A stretch of DNA of 64,000 nt from Pseudomonas sp. MUP55 (GCF_034043515.1 NZ_CP138214.1:5884020-5948019), one strand, 5' to 3'. Shown: positions 16,932 through 26,108, counted from the first letter of the stretch. A program made the numbers and translations. Notes: generated from the sequence alone by a model not told the origin.

Positions 16932-18116
16932 TCAGCGGTACAGATCTTCCCGCGTCCACGGCAGTTCATGGCTGCCATCAGCATGGGGTTTCACTGCCAG
17001 GATCTGGTGCAGGTTGATCCAGCCCCGTGCAAACGCGTAGGCGCAACCCGCCAGGTACAGGCGCCAGATACGCAAGGCATGCTCCGGCACCATTTTCGCC
17101 GCGGCTTCGAGGTTGTCCTCCAGCCGCTCGCTCCAATGGTCCAGCGTACGGGCGTAGTGCAGCCGCAAGCTTTCGACATCCACCACTTCCAGCCCGACTT
17201 CGCTGATTTCGGCGGTCATCATCGCCAGGTGCGGCAGCTCGCCGTTGGGGAAGACATAGCGCTCGATAAAGTCCCCGGCGCCACGCCCCACTGCACGCCC
17301 GTCGGTGTGTTTGGCGGTGATGCCATGGTTCATCACCAGGCCGCCTTCACGCACGGCGCCGTACAGAATCTGACAGTATTGCGCCAGGTTGGCGTGGCCG
17401 ACGTGTTCAAACATGCCCACGCTCACCACTTTGTCGAAACGACCGTCCTGAGGCAGGTCGCGGTAGTCGAGCAGTTGCAGCTCGACCTGGTCCTCCAGGC
17501 CCTCGGCCTTGACCCGCTCATTGGCCAGCGCCAGTTGTTCCTTGCTCAAGGTAATGCCGAACACCTTGACCCCGAATTCCCGCGCGGCAAACCGTGCAAG
17601 GCCGCCCCAGCCACAGCCCACGTCGAGCAGATACTCGCCCGGCTGCAGCCGCAACTTGCGACACAGATGGCGAAATTTGTCTTGTTGGGCCTGGTCGATG
17701 GACTCGCTGCCGGTTTCGAAATAACCGCAGGAATACGCCATGTCCTGGTCCAGCCACAGCTGGTAGAACTCGTTGGACAGGTCGTAATGGTAGGAAATGG
17801 CCGCCGCGTCGGTCGCCTTGTCGTGGATCGAGCGCACCGGAGGCGGCCCGTCTTCGTCGTCGACCAGGGCATGACTGAGTTCGTCACACACCCTGATCAC
17901 CTCGGCGATAGAGCCTTCCAGCTCCAGCTTGCCCTCGACGAAGGCTTCGCCCAGTGAGTCGAGCGTGGGATGGGTCAGTTGTGTGACGACCGCAGGGTCC
18001 TTCACCACGATGGTCACACTGGGCTCGGGGCCCAGGTTGAATTCATGGCCGTCCCAGAGTCGAAGACGCAGCGGTAGCTGAAGATTCTGTAAGGCCGGTG
18101 GAAGTTGCGCGAGCAT
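16932..18116 (-). CDS. Cyclopropane-fatty-acyl-phospholipid synthase family protein
   Basis: A SAM-dependent methyltransferase of 394 residues that adds a methylene bridge to unsaturated acyl chains in membrane phospholipids. SAM site: LLDVGCGWGGLARFAA (about 170-185). Family features include YHYDLSNEFYQLWLDQDMAYSCGYF (about 110-134), GMFEHVGHANL, and the C-terminal LHYARTLDHW...WRLYLAGCAYAFARGWINLHQ. The length and an N-terminal SCP2-like segment are shared with the short Pseudomonas homologues rather than with E. coli Cfa, so the exact product is not certain. It is placed tail to tail with cls, another membrane-lipid gene. Confidence 0.87.
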   Translation of the reverse strand: MLAQLPPALQNLQLPLRLRLWDGHEFNLGPEPSVTIVVKDPAVVTQLTHPTLDSLGEAFVEGKLELEGSIAEVIRVCDELSHALVDDEDGPPPVRSIHDKATDAAAISYHYDLSNEFYQLWLDQDMAYSCGYFETGSESIDQAQQDKFRHLCRKLRLQPGEYLLDVGCGWGGLARFAAREFGVKVFGITLSKEQLALANERVKAEGLEDQVELQLLDYRDLPQDGRFDKVVSVGMFEHVGHANLAQYCQILYGAVREGGLVMNHGITAKHTDGRAVGRGAGDFIERYVFPNGELPHLAMMTAEISEVGLEVVDVESLRLHYARTLDHWSERLEDNLEAAAKMVPEHALRIWRLYLAGCAYAFARGWINLHQILAVKPHADGSHELPWTREDLYR

Positions 18117-18202
18117 GAGTGGTCCCCCCTTGTTTCAGACGTCTGCTGTGAGGGTAGATCATCCAAAATAAAGTAGGAAGCTATCGGTTAAACAGCCGCC
18201 CG

Positions 18203-18991
18203 CTAAGAAGCCCGACGCTCGAGCAACCCGTCCTGGACCCACTGTTTCAACCACGTGGCCGCTTGCAGTGGTGCACCCTCTCCATAAGTGACTGCCAACT
18301 CGATGCACAGTTCTGAAAAGTTCCAGCCGGTGGCGACCATACCCGCCAGCGCACGGGCTTGAGCAGGCTCCAGAGTGCGGTATCGGCAAAGGTTCTGATG
18401 GCGCCACACCAGGCAGACCTGTGCAGGTTCCAGCGCCTGGCTGCCGGGAAAGTTCGACTCATCCTTGTGGGCCCGCCAGATATTCACCGTATTGAACCGG
18501 CACACCAGGTGCTGGACGGAAGGCACCAGCGATACGCGTAAACCCGGCCAGTCTTCATGCGCCAGTTGTGCCATGTGATCGAAGCTCAACGGTTCGCCCG
18601 CAGGCGCGTCGAATGCCAGGGTGAACGCCCACTCCAACTGCGCCAGTTCCGCCAGCGGCGCACTTTGTTCGGCCACCAGATACTCAAGGATAAAGGCGGC
18701 GAAGCGCTCGCCCAGCCAGCGCAGGCTGTAATGCTGCGAGGGATAACGACGAATGTAGGCCTGGCTCAGCGCGGCAAATTCCTCGTCCCCCAGCCAGTAC
18801 CGGATGGCGCCGAAGTCATGCCGTAACACTTCCTGCAGTCGGGACAGGTAGGCGTTGTGATAAATCGCCAGACCCGTGTCCACATCCAGCGTGGGGCCGC
18901 CGAGCAAGGTGTCGGTAAAGCCACTGTTGGCGGCGCAGTTTTCCGATAAAAGGTGCGCCTCGAAGGCCAGTTGCCAGTCGATCAGACGCAT
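18203..18991 (-). CDS. bufC: BufC: DUF2063 partner protein of the bufferin system
   Basis: The 262-residue protein has the N-terminal DUF2063 fold (LIDWQLAFEAHLL ... YHNAYLSRLQEVLRHDFGAIRYWLGDEEFAALSQAYIRRYPS) and a C-terminal helical domain. In bufferin operons this family assists the MNIO enzyme in modifying the precursor peptide. The start at 18991 overlaps the bufB stop by 10 bases, so the two are coupled. It is the last gene of the operon; the spacer to the Cfa-like gene (18117-18202) holds no further gene. A DoxX-type bufD, common in other bufferin loci, is missing. Confidence 0.87.
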   Translation of the reverse strand: MRLIDWQLAFEAHLLSENCAANSGFTDTLLGGPTLDVDTGLAIYHNAYLSRLQEVLRHDFGAIRYWLGDEEFAALSQAYIRRYPSQHYSLRWLGERFAAFILEYLVAEQSAPLAELAQLEWAFTLAFDAPAGEPLSFDHMAQLAHEDWPGLRVSLVPSVQHLVCRFNTVNIWRAHKDESNFPGSQALEPAQVCLVWRHQNLCRYRTLEPAQARALAGMVATGWNFSELCIELAVTYGEGAPLQAATWLKQWVQDGLLERRAS

Positions 18992-19830
18992 GACGCCCTC
19001 CTGGCCAAAGCCGTCGCCCCCAGTGCCCGCGCCTTGCCCAATTCGCTCAGCAGCTCTTCGAAGGGTGGAAAGTGATCGTCGCGTTCCAACAGCGTCGACA
19101 CCGGCCCCAGATGTTCCAGCGTGCGCTGATAAAGCGCCCACACCGGATCGCACACCGGGTGATCGTGGGTATCGACCACATAATCGCCATAGTCCATATG
19201 CCCCGCCAGATGCAGCTGGCGGATGCTCTCAGGCGGCAGGTTTTGAATAAACGTCCAGGCATCAAAGCCATGATTGCGCGAGCTGACGTACACGTTGTTC
19301 ACGTCCAGCAGCAATTGGCATCCGGTCAAATGCGCCAGGGCATTGAGAAATGCCCACTCGGTGAGCTCATCGTTCCTGGAGCGCACGTAGCTGGAGACGT
19401 TTTCCAGCACCAGCGGGCGTTGCAACACGTCTTGCACCTGCCGCACGCGAGCGGCCACGTGGTACAGGCTTTCTTCGGTGTACGGCAGGGGCAGCAGGTC
19501 ATGCAACTGATGTGCGCTGCCACGGCTCCAGCACAGGTGATCGGAAACCCACGCCGGCTGGATGCGCTCGGCAAGCTGTTGGATCTGTTTGAGGTAGTCG
19601 GTATCGATGGCATGGGGGCCGCCGATCGACAAGGACACGCCGTGCATCACCAGGGGGTAGCGTTCGGCTATTGCGTCCAGGTAGTACAAGGCTTTGCCGC
19701 CCTGCACCAGGTAGTTTTCGGAGATCACTTCGAACCAATCCACCGCAGGGGATTGCGCGAGGATCTGCTCGTAGTATTCGTTGCGTAGTCCCAGGCCGTA
19801 ACCCAGGAAGGGAAAAGAACGGGCCATCAT
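18982..19830 (-). CDS. bufB: BufB: DUF692 multinuclear iron oxidase (MNIO) modifying bufferin cysteines
   Basis: The 282-residue TIM-barrel enzyme belongs to DUF692/MNIO, which uses two or three iron atoms and O2 to turn peptide cysteines into thiooxazole or related groups. Likely metal ligands: His63 (VMHGVSLS), Asp97-His98 (SDHLCW), Glu143 (LENVSSY), Asp176 (LLLDVNN), His207 and His211 (LHLAGH), Asp220-His222-His224 (DTHDHP), and Glu/Asp in LLERDDHFP. It lies between the precursor gene bufA and bufC in one minus-strand operon. The ATG at 19830 (MMARSF) or the next codon could start it. Confidence 0.9.
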   Translation of the reverse strand: MMARSFPFLGYGLGLRNEYYEQILAQSPAVDWFEVISENYLVQGGKALYYLDAIAERYPLVMHGVSLSIGGPHAIDTDYLKQIQQLAERIQPAWVSDHLCWSRGSAHQLHDLLPLPYTEESLYHVAARVRQVQDVLQRPLVLENVSSYVRSRNDELTEWAFLNALAHLTGCQLLLDVNNVYVSSRNHGFDAWTFIQNLPPESIRQLHLAGHMDYGDYVVDTHDHPVCDPVWALYQRTLEHLGPVSTLLERDDHFPPFEELLSELGKARALGATALARRASCV

Positions 19831-19890
19831 GCGCTCCTGGAAAGTGTCCGCAGCGGCGCAAGGTCCGCTGCGGTTGCACTCGCGGGTCGG

Positions 19891-20142
19891 TTACTCGCCG
19901 ACTTTGCCACCGGCCTTGTCGCACTCAGCCTGGGTCATGGATTTGAAGCCGTGGCCCTTGCACACCGCTTGGCCTTTGCAGGCGTTTTCAGCGGTCTTGC
20001 AATCGTTCATGCCTTTGCAGGAGGTGACGCCGTAGCAATGAACCGGCGCGTCGGCGGCCTGTACCTGGGTGGCGACGCCGGCGAACATGGAAGCGGCAGC
20101 GATAGCCAGGGCAGCACCGGAAACGGCGTTTTTGATATTCAT
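19891..20142 (-). CDS. bufA: BufA2-type bufferin precursor, periplasmic metallophore peptide
   Basis: The 83-residue precursor has a signal peptide (about 1-30, ending TQVQAA) and a short Cys-rich mature part. Six cysteines (36, 42, 48, 55, 61, 74) sit in repeated C-K-G/C-K-T units: [15 protein letters not shown], then [14 protein letters not shown]. This is the BufA2 pattern. Known bufferins are modified by the MNIO enzyme and exported to the periplasm, where they chelate copper or other metals. The start at 20142 is the only one that gives a signal peptide. The 118-base spacer to the upstream P-type ATPase gene holds the promoter, but read-through from that operon is also possible. Confidence 0.9.
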   Translation of the reverse strand: MNIKNAVSGAALAIAAASMFAGVATQVQAADAPVHCYGVTSCKGMNDCKTAENACKGQAVCKGHGFKSMTQAECDKAGGKVGE

Positions 20143-20259
20143 GGTGTAGTCCTCAACGGTCAGTGGTGGTGTCGGTCTGAACGGATTGCCCAGTCTCGAC
20201 ACACCACTAGAGTGAGGTGCCCTTTTAGCGTTACAGCCCTGTACAAAGATTTGTGAAAA
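20143..20259 (-). promoter_or_regulatory. Leader/promoter region of the bufferin operon
   Basis: This 117-base spacer contains the imperfect inverted pair GGTGGTGTCGG (about 20165-20175) and CGACACACCAC (about 20197-20207) close to the start of bufA. Read on the minus strand it also has GTAACG (20229-20234), which resembles a -35 element used by some ECF sigma factors on bufferin promoters, but I could not find a matching -10. Treat it as a region to test. Confidence 0.35.
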
Positions 20260-22146
20260 TTATTCGTCAAGCTTCAACAGCGGCTCCTGAAAGCGCAGCA
20301 ACCGCCCGGCGTTACCCAGGACCAGCAAGGTACTGAGGTTGTGCAACACCGCAGCGATCATGGCGCCGGCCGCGCCCAGCCAGCCGAAGGCGGCGAACAC
20401 CACGATAGCCAGCGTCCAGCCCAGGCCGATGATCACGTTGACCTGCAAGGTGTGCCGGCACTGGCGACTCAAGCGCACGCAGGTACCCAGGCGGCGCAGG
20501 TCGCTGCCGATCAGCACCACGTCTGCCGAGGCCAGGGCGATATCGGCGCCGCCCGCCCCCATCGCCACGCCGACCACCCCGGCTTTGAGCGCCAGGGAGT
20601 CGTTGATCCCGTCGCCCACCACCATCGGCCGGAAGCCGCTGCCGATCTCCCCCAGCACACGGTTGAGTTTGTCTTCCGGCAACGCCTGGGCCTGGACCTC
20701 CGCGATGCCCACGTTCACGGCCAGGCTGTCGGCCACGCTCTGACGGTCGCCGGTGAGCAGCAGTTGGCGGCCCAGCCCCAGGTCGCGCAACTCCTGCAGG
20801 GCCTGGCGAGCTTCCGGTTTGACGCTATCGGCCAACAGCAGCCAGGCCAGGAATTGTCCGTTCAGCGCCAGCCCGGCAATCGGGCCGTCGTGATGCGGGA
20901 CCGCGGCGGTGACAATACCCAGTTGCTCGAACAGTTCGGGGCGACCCAACGCCGCCTCGCCCTGTTCAGTGTGCGCCACCACACCCAACCCCTGGCGCTC
21001 GCGGATATCGGTCAGCGCCACCCGCTGTTCCTGTGTCGCCAGCCCCGCCAGCGCACGGCTGACCGGGTGGCTGCTGGCCGAACCGAGGCTGGCCGCAAGG
21101 TTAAGCAAAGCCTGGCGATCGGTCGATGCGGCTTCGATGGACTGCAAGCGCAAGGTGCCGAAGGTCAAGGTACCGGTCTTGTCGACCACCAGTGAGGTGA
21201 GGTCCGCCAGCTCTTCCAGAAACGCCGAGCTGCGAATCAGAATCCCATGCCGTGCCGCCACCGCGATCCCGGCAATCGCCGTGGCCGGTGCCGACAACAC
21301 CAACGCACACGGGCACGCCGCCACCAGCACCGCAAGCATCGCCTGGGCGTCGTTGGTGACAAACCAGGTGACCGCCGCCAGCAACAGCACCAGCACCATG
21401 TAGCTGCCGGCATAGCGCTCCAGCAACCGGGTGATCGGCGGTTTGGAACGCTCGGCGTTCTGCATCAGCGCGATCACCTTGCCCAGGGTCGACTCATTGC
21501 CCGTGCGCGTCACTTCAAGGCGCAGCAGGCCGTCCAGGTTGATCGCACCGCCAAACACCTGGACGCCCGCGCTGGCTTCCAGCGGCACCGATTCACCGGT
21601 GATGGGCGCCGTGTCCAGACTGGCCTGGCCCGACAGCACCACGCCGTCGGCAGGCACGCGGTCGCCGGCGCGCACCTCGACCACATCGCCGGTGTTCAGC
21701 GTACTGTTGTCCACTTCCACAATGCTGCCGTCGGCCTGCACCAGGCGCGCGTGGCTGCGCGTGAGCTTGCCCAGCGCATGGATCGCTTCCTGGGAGCCGA
21801 TCACGCTGCGCTCTTCGAGCACGTGCCCGAAAATCATGATGATCGGCAGCAACGCGGCGGTGAGCAGATCGCCCGTGGCCCAGGCGCCAATCATCGCCAG
21901 CGCGATCAACTGGTCAGTGATGCCATGCAGGCTCGGGTAGCGCAGGCTGTACCAGGCAGAGCGCATGACCGGCACGGCCACCAACAGCGAGGCCACACCG
22001 AGCAGCAGTTGGCTGACCCCGCCCTGGTCCGCCGCCAGCCAGCGCCACACCAGGCCCAATAGCAGTAAACCCAGGGCCAGCATGGCCAGAGTCAGTTGCC
22101 GGGCAGCGCTGCGCTGCTCGGCGGAAGTCAGCATGGGTGCGCTCAT
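20260..22146 (-). CDS. Heavy-metal P1B-type ATPase without N-terminal metal-binding domain
   Basis: The 628-residue inner-membrane pump moves a transition metal ion with ATP. Visible motifs: actuator TGES (about 190), ion-path ACPCALVLSAPA (about 277), phosphorylation site DKTGTLT (about 322), ATP-domain SSHPVSRAL (about 360), and hinge GDGINDS (about 520). There is no N-terminal HMA domain or CxxC. The last helix reads LHNLSTLLVLGNAGRLL; it lacks the D-G pair expected in Zn/Cd/Pb pumps (P1B-2), so the substrate cannot be assigned by rule. Its start overlaps the second HflK-like gene by 4 bases, making it the fourth gene of an SPFH/ATPase operon with a Zur-like box in front. Confidence 0.88.
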   Translation of the reverse strand: MSAPMLTSAEQRSAARQLTLAMLALGLLLLGLVWRWLAADQGGVSQLLLGVASLLVAVPVMRSAWYSLRYPSLHGITDQLIALAMIGAWATGDLLTAALLPIIMIFGHVLEERSVIGSQEAIHALGKLTRSHARLVQADGSIVEVDNSTLNTGDVVEVRAGDRVPADGVVLSGQASLDTAPITGESVPLEASAGVQVFGGAINLDGLLRLEVTRTGNESTLGKVIALMQNAERSKPPITRLLERYAGSYMVLVLLLAAVTWFVTNDAQAMLAVLVAACPCALVLSAPATAIAGIAVAARHGILIRSSAFLEELADLTSLVVDKTGTLTFGTLRLQSIEAASTDRQALLNLAASLGSASSHPVSRALAGLATQEQRVALTDIRERQGLGVVAHTEQGEAALGRPELFEQLGIVTAAVPHHDGPIAGLALNGQFLAWLLLADSVKPEARQALQELRDLGLGRQLLLTGDRQSVADSLAVNVGIAEVQAQALPEDKLNRVLGEIGSGFRPMVVGDGINDSLALKAGVVGVAMGAGGADIALASADVVLIGSDLRRLGTCVRLSRQCRHTLQVNVIIGLGWTLAIVVFAAFGWLGAAGAMIAAVLHNLSTLLVLGNAGRLLRFQEPLLKLDE

Positions 22147-23177
22147 TGCTCGGCTCCCTGAATGATCAAACGGGAGTCGTCTTTCGGATCGACCGTGGTC
22201 ACCGAACCGGCCTGGCCCAGAATCTTCGGCAGTCGCTCACGGTACAGGCGCAGCAGCAAGCCGGGGTCGTTGACTTGCGCCAGACTGGCGACGGTGGCGG
22301 TTTGCGCCTGGGCATTGGCCAGACGCTCGCTGGCCTGGGCATGGGCGACCTGCACCTGGCGGTCAGCCTCCTGGTTGGCGGTTTGGGTGAGTTTTTCCGC
22401 ATCGGTACGTGCGTTGGCCACCGCTTTGTCGGCTTGCTGGCTGGCGGTAAGTACCGCATTGAAGGCATTCACCGCCGGGCCCGGCAGGCTCGACTGCACG
22501 TCGACCCGCGTCACTTCGATGCCCAGCCCCAACCCGCTGGCGGTCAGCTGCGCCAAGCGCTGGTTGATACCTTGCACCAGGTCGCCGCGCAGACGTTCGC
22601 GGCGCTCGGCGGCGCCGTTGTCAGTGCCGATCAGCTCGGGGCGCGCCACCAGGATGGTGTCCAGGTCTCGCGCCGCCGTCAGTGCAACGGCACTGCGGGT
22701 CACCAGGCGGTCCAGCGCGGGCAGCACATGCTCGCCCTGCAATACAAAGGCATAGGGCTCGGTGACCTTGTAGAACACGCGAACATCCAGCTGCACGATG
22801 CCGGCATCGCCGGTCAGCAAATAGCCGGAACCGGCCAGCGTGTCGCTCAAGGGTGTGGCGAAACTGGCGACACGATCAGCCTGTACCGCCGCGTCTGAAC
22901 GCAACAGGTTTTCTACCCGACGCTCGATCACCCGGTCTGCCGCTGGCAGCAACACCACCTGTTCGAACGGTTGCGGCCAGGCCAGCAGCAACCCGGCATT
23001 CTGGATGCGGTCCAGGACGCCGAAGTGCAGCACCATGGCGCGGTTCTGCGGGTCGATCTGGCGCACATTGGAAAACGCCCAGGCCAACGCCGCCAACACG
23101 GTGACCGCGTACAGCGCCAGGAAGGTCAGGCGCCCGGCCTGGATCCATGGGCTGTCCGGGCTGTCACGCTCGCTCAT
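22143..23177 (-). CDS. SPFH/HflK-like membrane protein
   Basis: This 344-residue protein has one N-terminal transmembrane helix (about 15-36), an SPFH/band-7 domain (about 40-230) and a long Ala/Gln/Glu-rich coiled-coil (SQQADKAVANARTDAEKLTQTANQEADRQVQ, about 245-300). It resembles HflK and HflC, which form a cage around the FtsH protease. It is not the housekeeping hflKC pair, which in Pseudomonas lies near hfq/hflX; this is a paralogous set coupled to a metal pump. It overlaps the genes on both sides by 4 bases (ATGA). Confidence 0.82.
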   Translation of the reverse strand: MSERDSPDSPWIQAGRLTFLALYAVTVLAALAWAFSNVRQIDPQNRAMVLHFGVLDRIQNAGLLLAWPQPFEQVVLLPAADRVIERRVENLLRSDAAVQADRVASFATPLSDTLAGSGYLLTGDAGIVQLDVRVFYKVTEPYAFVLQGEHVLPALDRLVTRSAVALTAARDLDTILVARPELIGTDNGAAERRERLRGDLVQGINQRLAQLTASGLGLGIEVTRVDVQSSLPGPAVNAFNAVLTASQQADKAVANARTDAEKLTQTANQEADRQVQVAHAQASERLANAQAQTATVASLAQVNDPGLLLRLYRERLPKILGQAGSVTTVDPKDDSRLIIQGAEQ

Positions 23178-24163
23178 GGTTGAACATCCTTGGGCCCATC
23201 CACCAGCGCGCGAAACGGTGCGGCATCGGTACGCAGGATGATCTTGGTGCCGGGCGTCACCACCGTGCCCAGGGTATCCAAGGAGCGCAGCAGGTTGTAC
23301 AGCTGCGGATTACCCGCGTAGGCACGTCCGTAAATCTGCGCCGCTTCAACCCGTGATTGCGCTTCTATATCAGCGGCTTTCACCGTGGCATCGGCTTGCA
23401 CGATGCGTGCGTCACGTTCGGCCGCCGAGCGGATCTGCGCCGCCTCGCGCTTGCCCACGGCGGTGCGTTCGGTGGCGATGGTTTCACGTTCGGCCCGCAT
23501 GCGGTCGACCGTGGCGGTGAGGGTCACCGAGGGCAATGTCAGCCGTTCGATACCCACCTGGGCCACCCGTACGCCATAGGTGGCGAGCAATTGCTGGTCG
23601 ATCTGCTGGCGCAGTTGAGCTTCGAAATCGGCGATGCGCACCTGGCTGGCGTCGGTATTGATCAGGCTGGACAGGTCGAAACTGGCCGCCGTGGTTTCCA
23701 GCGCCGAGCCGACGAAGGTGCGGATCTGCCGCGCCGCTTCATCCGGCTGGTTCTGCACCGCGCGCATGAAGCGCTGCACATTGTCGGTATCGCCTTGCAC
23801 CTGCCACGCCACGTAGGCCTGCACGATGATCCGCAGGCCATCGCGTGTGCCCACGTCCTGCAAACCGCTGGAGGTGGTGCGCAGGCGCAGGTCAACCGGG
23901 ATCGCCGCTTCAAACGGCGCCGGCCAGCGCCAGCCCAGGCCCGGTTCCAGCAGCACCCGCACCGGGTTGCCGAAGCGGGTAATCACCGTGGCCTCGCCGG
24001 AGCGCACTTGCACCAGGCTCGCCGCCGCGATGGCAAACAGCACGAGCACTACTGCCCAGGCCATTCGCCGCCAGGGAAAAGGGCTTTCGACCTGTTCGTC
24101 ACCATGATGGTGATGGTGACCGTGATGATGGTGATGACCGTGATCGTGAGAATGAGCGCTCAA
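23174..24163 (-). CDS. SPFH/HflC-like protein with a His-rich N-terminus
   Basis: The 329-residue protein starts MSAHSHDHGHHHHHGHHHHHG, with 13 His in the first 20 residues. That reads as a cytosolic metal-binding tail. A transmembrane helix (about 34-50), an SPFH domain (about 50-225) and a charged helical region (RAERETIATERTAVGKREAAQIRSAAERDARIVQAD) follow. A His tail of this kind is not part of ordinary HflC. With a heavy-metal ATPase two genes downstream, a role in holding or sensing zinc or nickel at the membrane is plausible but inferred. Confidence 0.83.
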   Translation of the reverse strand: MSAHSHDHGHHHHHGHHHHHGDEQVESPFPWRRMAWAVVLVLFAIAAASLVQVRSGEATVITRFGNPVRVLLEPGLGWRWPAPFEAAIPVDLRLRTTSSGLQDVGTRDGLRIIVQAYVAWQVQGDTDNVQRFMRAVQNQPDEAARQIRTFVGSALETTAASFDLSSLINTDASQVRIADFEAQLRQQIDQQLLATYGVRVAQVGIERLTLPSVTLTATVDRMRAERETIATERTAVGKREAAQIRSAAERDARIVQADATVKAADIEAQSRVEAAQIYGRAYAGNPQLYNLLRSLDTLGTVVTPGTKIILRTDAAPFRALVDGPKDVQP

Positions 24164-24175
24164 CAGACAGACTCC

Positions 24176-26080
24176 TTATTGAACGGCTTTACGCGGCACC
24201 GAGGGATCGGCCGGCAAGGTAAAAGATCGCAGATCGATCGTCGGCGCGCTGTCGGCGCCCAGGCGATGATCCAGAATAAGCAATTTGGCGTGGGCCAGGC
24301 CCTGGCTGAGTTGGCCCAGGTACTGCTCCAGCACGAAGGCGCGGCCCGCTGCGGCATAGGCTTTTTGTTCGGCAACGAACCGCAGGTTGGCCGCTTGGGC
24401 ACCGGCATTCACTTCGCGAGCGGTGGCCTGGGCCTGGTCGCGGGCCGTGCTGGCTTGCAGCAACGCCTGGTTGGTCTGCTCGCTGGCCGCGCCGCGCTCG
24501 CGAGCGATCAACGCCTGGGCGCCGATCTGCGCAGCTTGCACGCCGTGGTAGGCATTGGCGGCGCCGGCCGGTGGGTGGATCGCTTCGACGACCGTGGCAA
24601 GAATTTCCACACCGCTGTCGAGTTTTTGCAGGTCCGCTTCCACGCTGCGACCAATTTCATCGGCAAGGCTGGTGCGCTGTTCGCCGAGCAGTTCATCGAG
24701 GGTGCGCGAGGCAAAGTCGTGCACCAGAATCCGACTGGCGGTGCTGCGGATCAGGGTCGGCACATCGGCGCTGTTGTAGGTGGCAGCCAGCGCGGCGTGG
24801 TCCGTCAGGCCGATGCGGTAGACGAAGCGCACGTCCATATTGACGATCTGGAAGCTCTGCTTGTCGCCGCTGCTGCTGGCGATGACCTGGGATTTGTCAT
24901 TCACGTGGCTGGCGTCCCACAGACGGTTGGCGATCGACGGCGCCGGGCCTTCGGCACTGGCCAGCTCGGTTGCGGCACCTTCGCTGACGCTGGTTGCCAA
25001 CTCATGCACCACGCCATTCTCTACGTTCAGCACGCGGCCCAGCGGCCAGGGCAACCCGGCGTGCAGGCCCGGGCCGAACACTTCGACCGGTTTGCCGAAA
25101 CGTTCATAAATCCCACGGCCCTGCAGCGGGACTTCATGCACGCCGGTCAACGCCCAGCCCACCGCGAGCACCACCAGCAGCACCGGCAGGAACGCACGGC
25201 GCATGTAGGTAAATGCCCAGATCTGGCGCAGGTCGATGCCGAAGCGGTTGTGCAGCTCATGCTGCAAGGCCTGCAAGGGTTGCGGCGGCCAACGCAGCAG
25301 GCCGGCGACAAAACTCTGCGCCATCAGGCGTGGTTCAACACGCGGCTGGCGTGGGCTGAACAGTGACAACACGCCACGCAGCAGAAACTCCAGCGCCACC
25401 AGCGCGGGCAACAGACCGATGAGTGTCGCCAACCGCAGCGGCCACACCGATTGGGCGCCGGCAAACAACAGGCACACCGCACTGATCACCAGGCAAATGA
25501 TCGCCACTCGGCTCAACTGTGCCAGCTGCGAGGCTTCCGGCCACTGCGCGGCCGTCTCCTGGGCCATGCGCCGCTCGAACACCAGCAACCCGAACGCCAG
25601 CGCCAACCCCAGCGCCGCGCCGATGCTGGCGGATTGACCGACGGCCGCAGCAGGGAGCGCCAGGTTCCAGAATTCGATGATGCTGACCAGCGCCAGCAAT
25701 GACCAACCGCACAGCCACAACACCGGCGCGCCGATCTGCTTGCCGAAGCGCTCCGCCAGACGCGCGTAGCGGCCCGTGTCGGCCACCGGCACTTCAACCA
25801 CCGGTTCTTCCAACGCCTGGGCACGCCAATCGGCCACCCACCACGCCGATTGCAACCCGGCGATCAGAACGAGCAAGGCCGACGAGCCATTGATCAACAC
25901 CACCGGCCAGATCGAGACCGGTGCAAACAGCGCCACAAAGAGCGCCAGCACCCAACCGGTGATGGCCAGGGCCGTCAGGCTGATGCCGGCTTGCCTCAGT
26001 CGGCGGGCATGGAACAGCCCCTGCTGAAAACGCGGCAGGCCTTCAACCGAAGCGCCGTCAGCTTCTAGATCCACTTGCAT
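24176..26080 (-). CDS. Large HflK-like SPFH protein with polytopic N-terminal domain
   Basis: The 634-residue protein combines two parts. Residues 1-270 hold about six hydrophobic segments of unknown role. A further helix (about 292-312, AFLPVLLVVLAVGWAL) is followed by an SPFH/HflK domain (GRGIYERFGKPVEVFGPGLHAGLPWPLGRV) and a coiled-coil of Ala/Gln repeats (about 520-590). Ordinary HflK has a single anchor, so this is an enlarged or fused form. It is first in the operon HflK(large)-HflC-HflK-ATPase. A degenerate Zur-type box lies 29 bases upstream of its start. Confidence 0.8.
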   Translation of the reverse strand: MQVDLEADGASVEGLPRFQQGLFHARRLRQAGISLTALAITGWVLALFVALFAPVSIWPVVLINGSSALLVLIAGLQSAWWVADWRAQALEEPVVEVPVADTGRYARLAERFGKQIGAPVLWLCGWSLLALVSIIEFWNLALPAAAVGQSASIGAALGLALAFGLLVFERRMAQETAAQWPEASQLAQLSRVAIICLVISAVCLLFAGAQSVWPLRLATLIGLLPALVALEFLLRGVLSLFSPRQPRVEPRLMAQSFVAGLLRWPPQPLQALQHELHNRFGIDLRQIWAFTYMRRAFLPVLLVVLAVGWALTGVHEVPLQGRGIYERFGKPVEVFGPGLHAGLPWPLGRVLNVENGVVHELATSVSEGAATELASAEGPAPSIANRLWDASHVNDKSQVIASSSGDKQSFQIVNMDVRFVYRIGLTDHAALAATYNSADVPTLIRSTASRILVHDFASRTLDELLGEQRTSLADEIGRSVEADLQKLDSGVEILATVVEAIHPPAGAANAYHGVQAAQIGAQALIARERGAASEQTNQALLQASTARDQAQATAREVNAGAQAANLRFVAEQKAYAAAGRAFVLEQYLGQLSQGLAHAKLLILDHRLGADSAPTIDLRSFTLPADPSVPRKAVQ

Positions 26081-26108
26081 CCACTCAACGCCCGCTTATA
26101 CATAATTC

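Noticed and set aside
19453..19466. CCACGTGG core resembling parS inside bufB
   Set aside because: The flanks (GCGG...TACA) do not continue the palindrome to the TTCC...GGAA needed by ParB.
23174..26080. The HflK/HflC-like genes as the housekeeping hflKC locus
   Set aside because: There are three genes rather than two, with an enlarged N-terminal domain and a His tail, and no hfq, hflX or purA beside them; they are paralogues.
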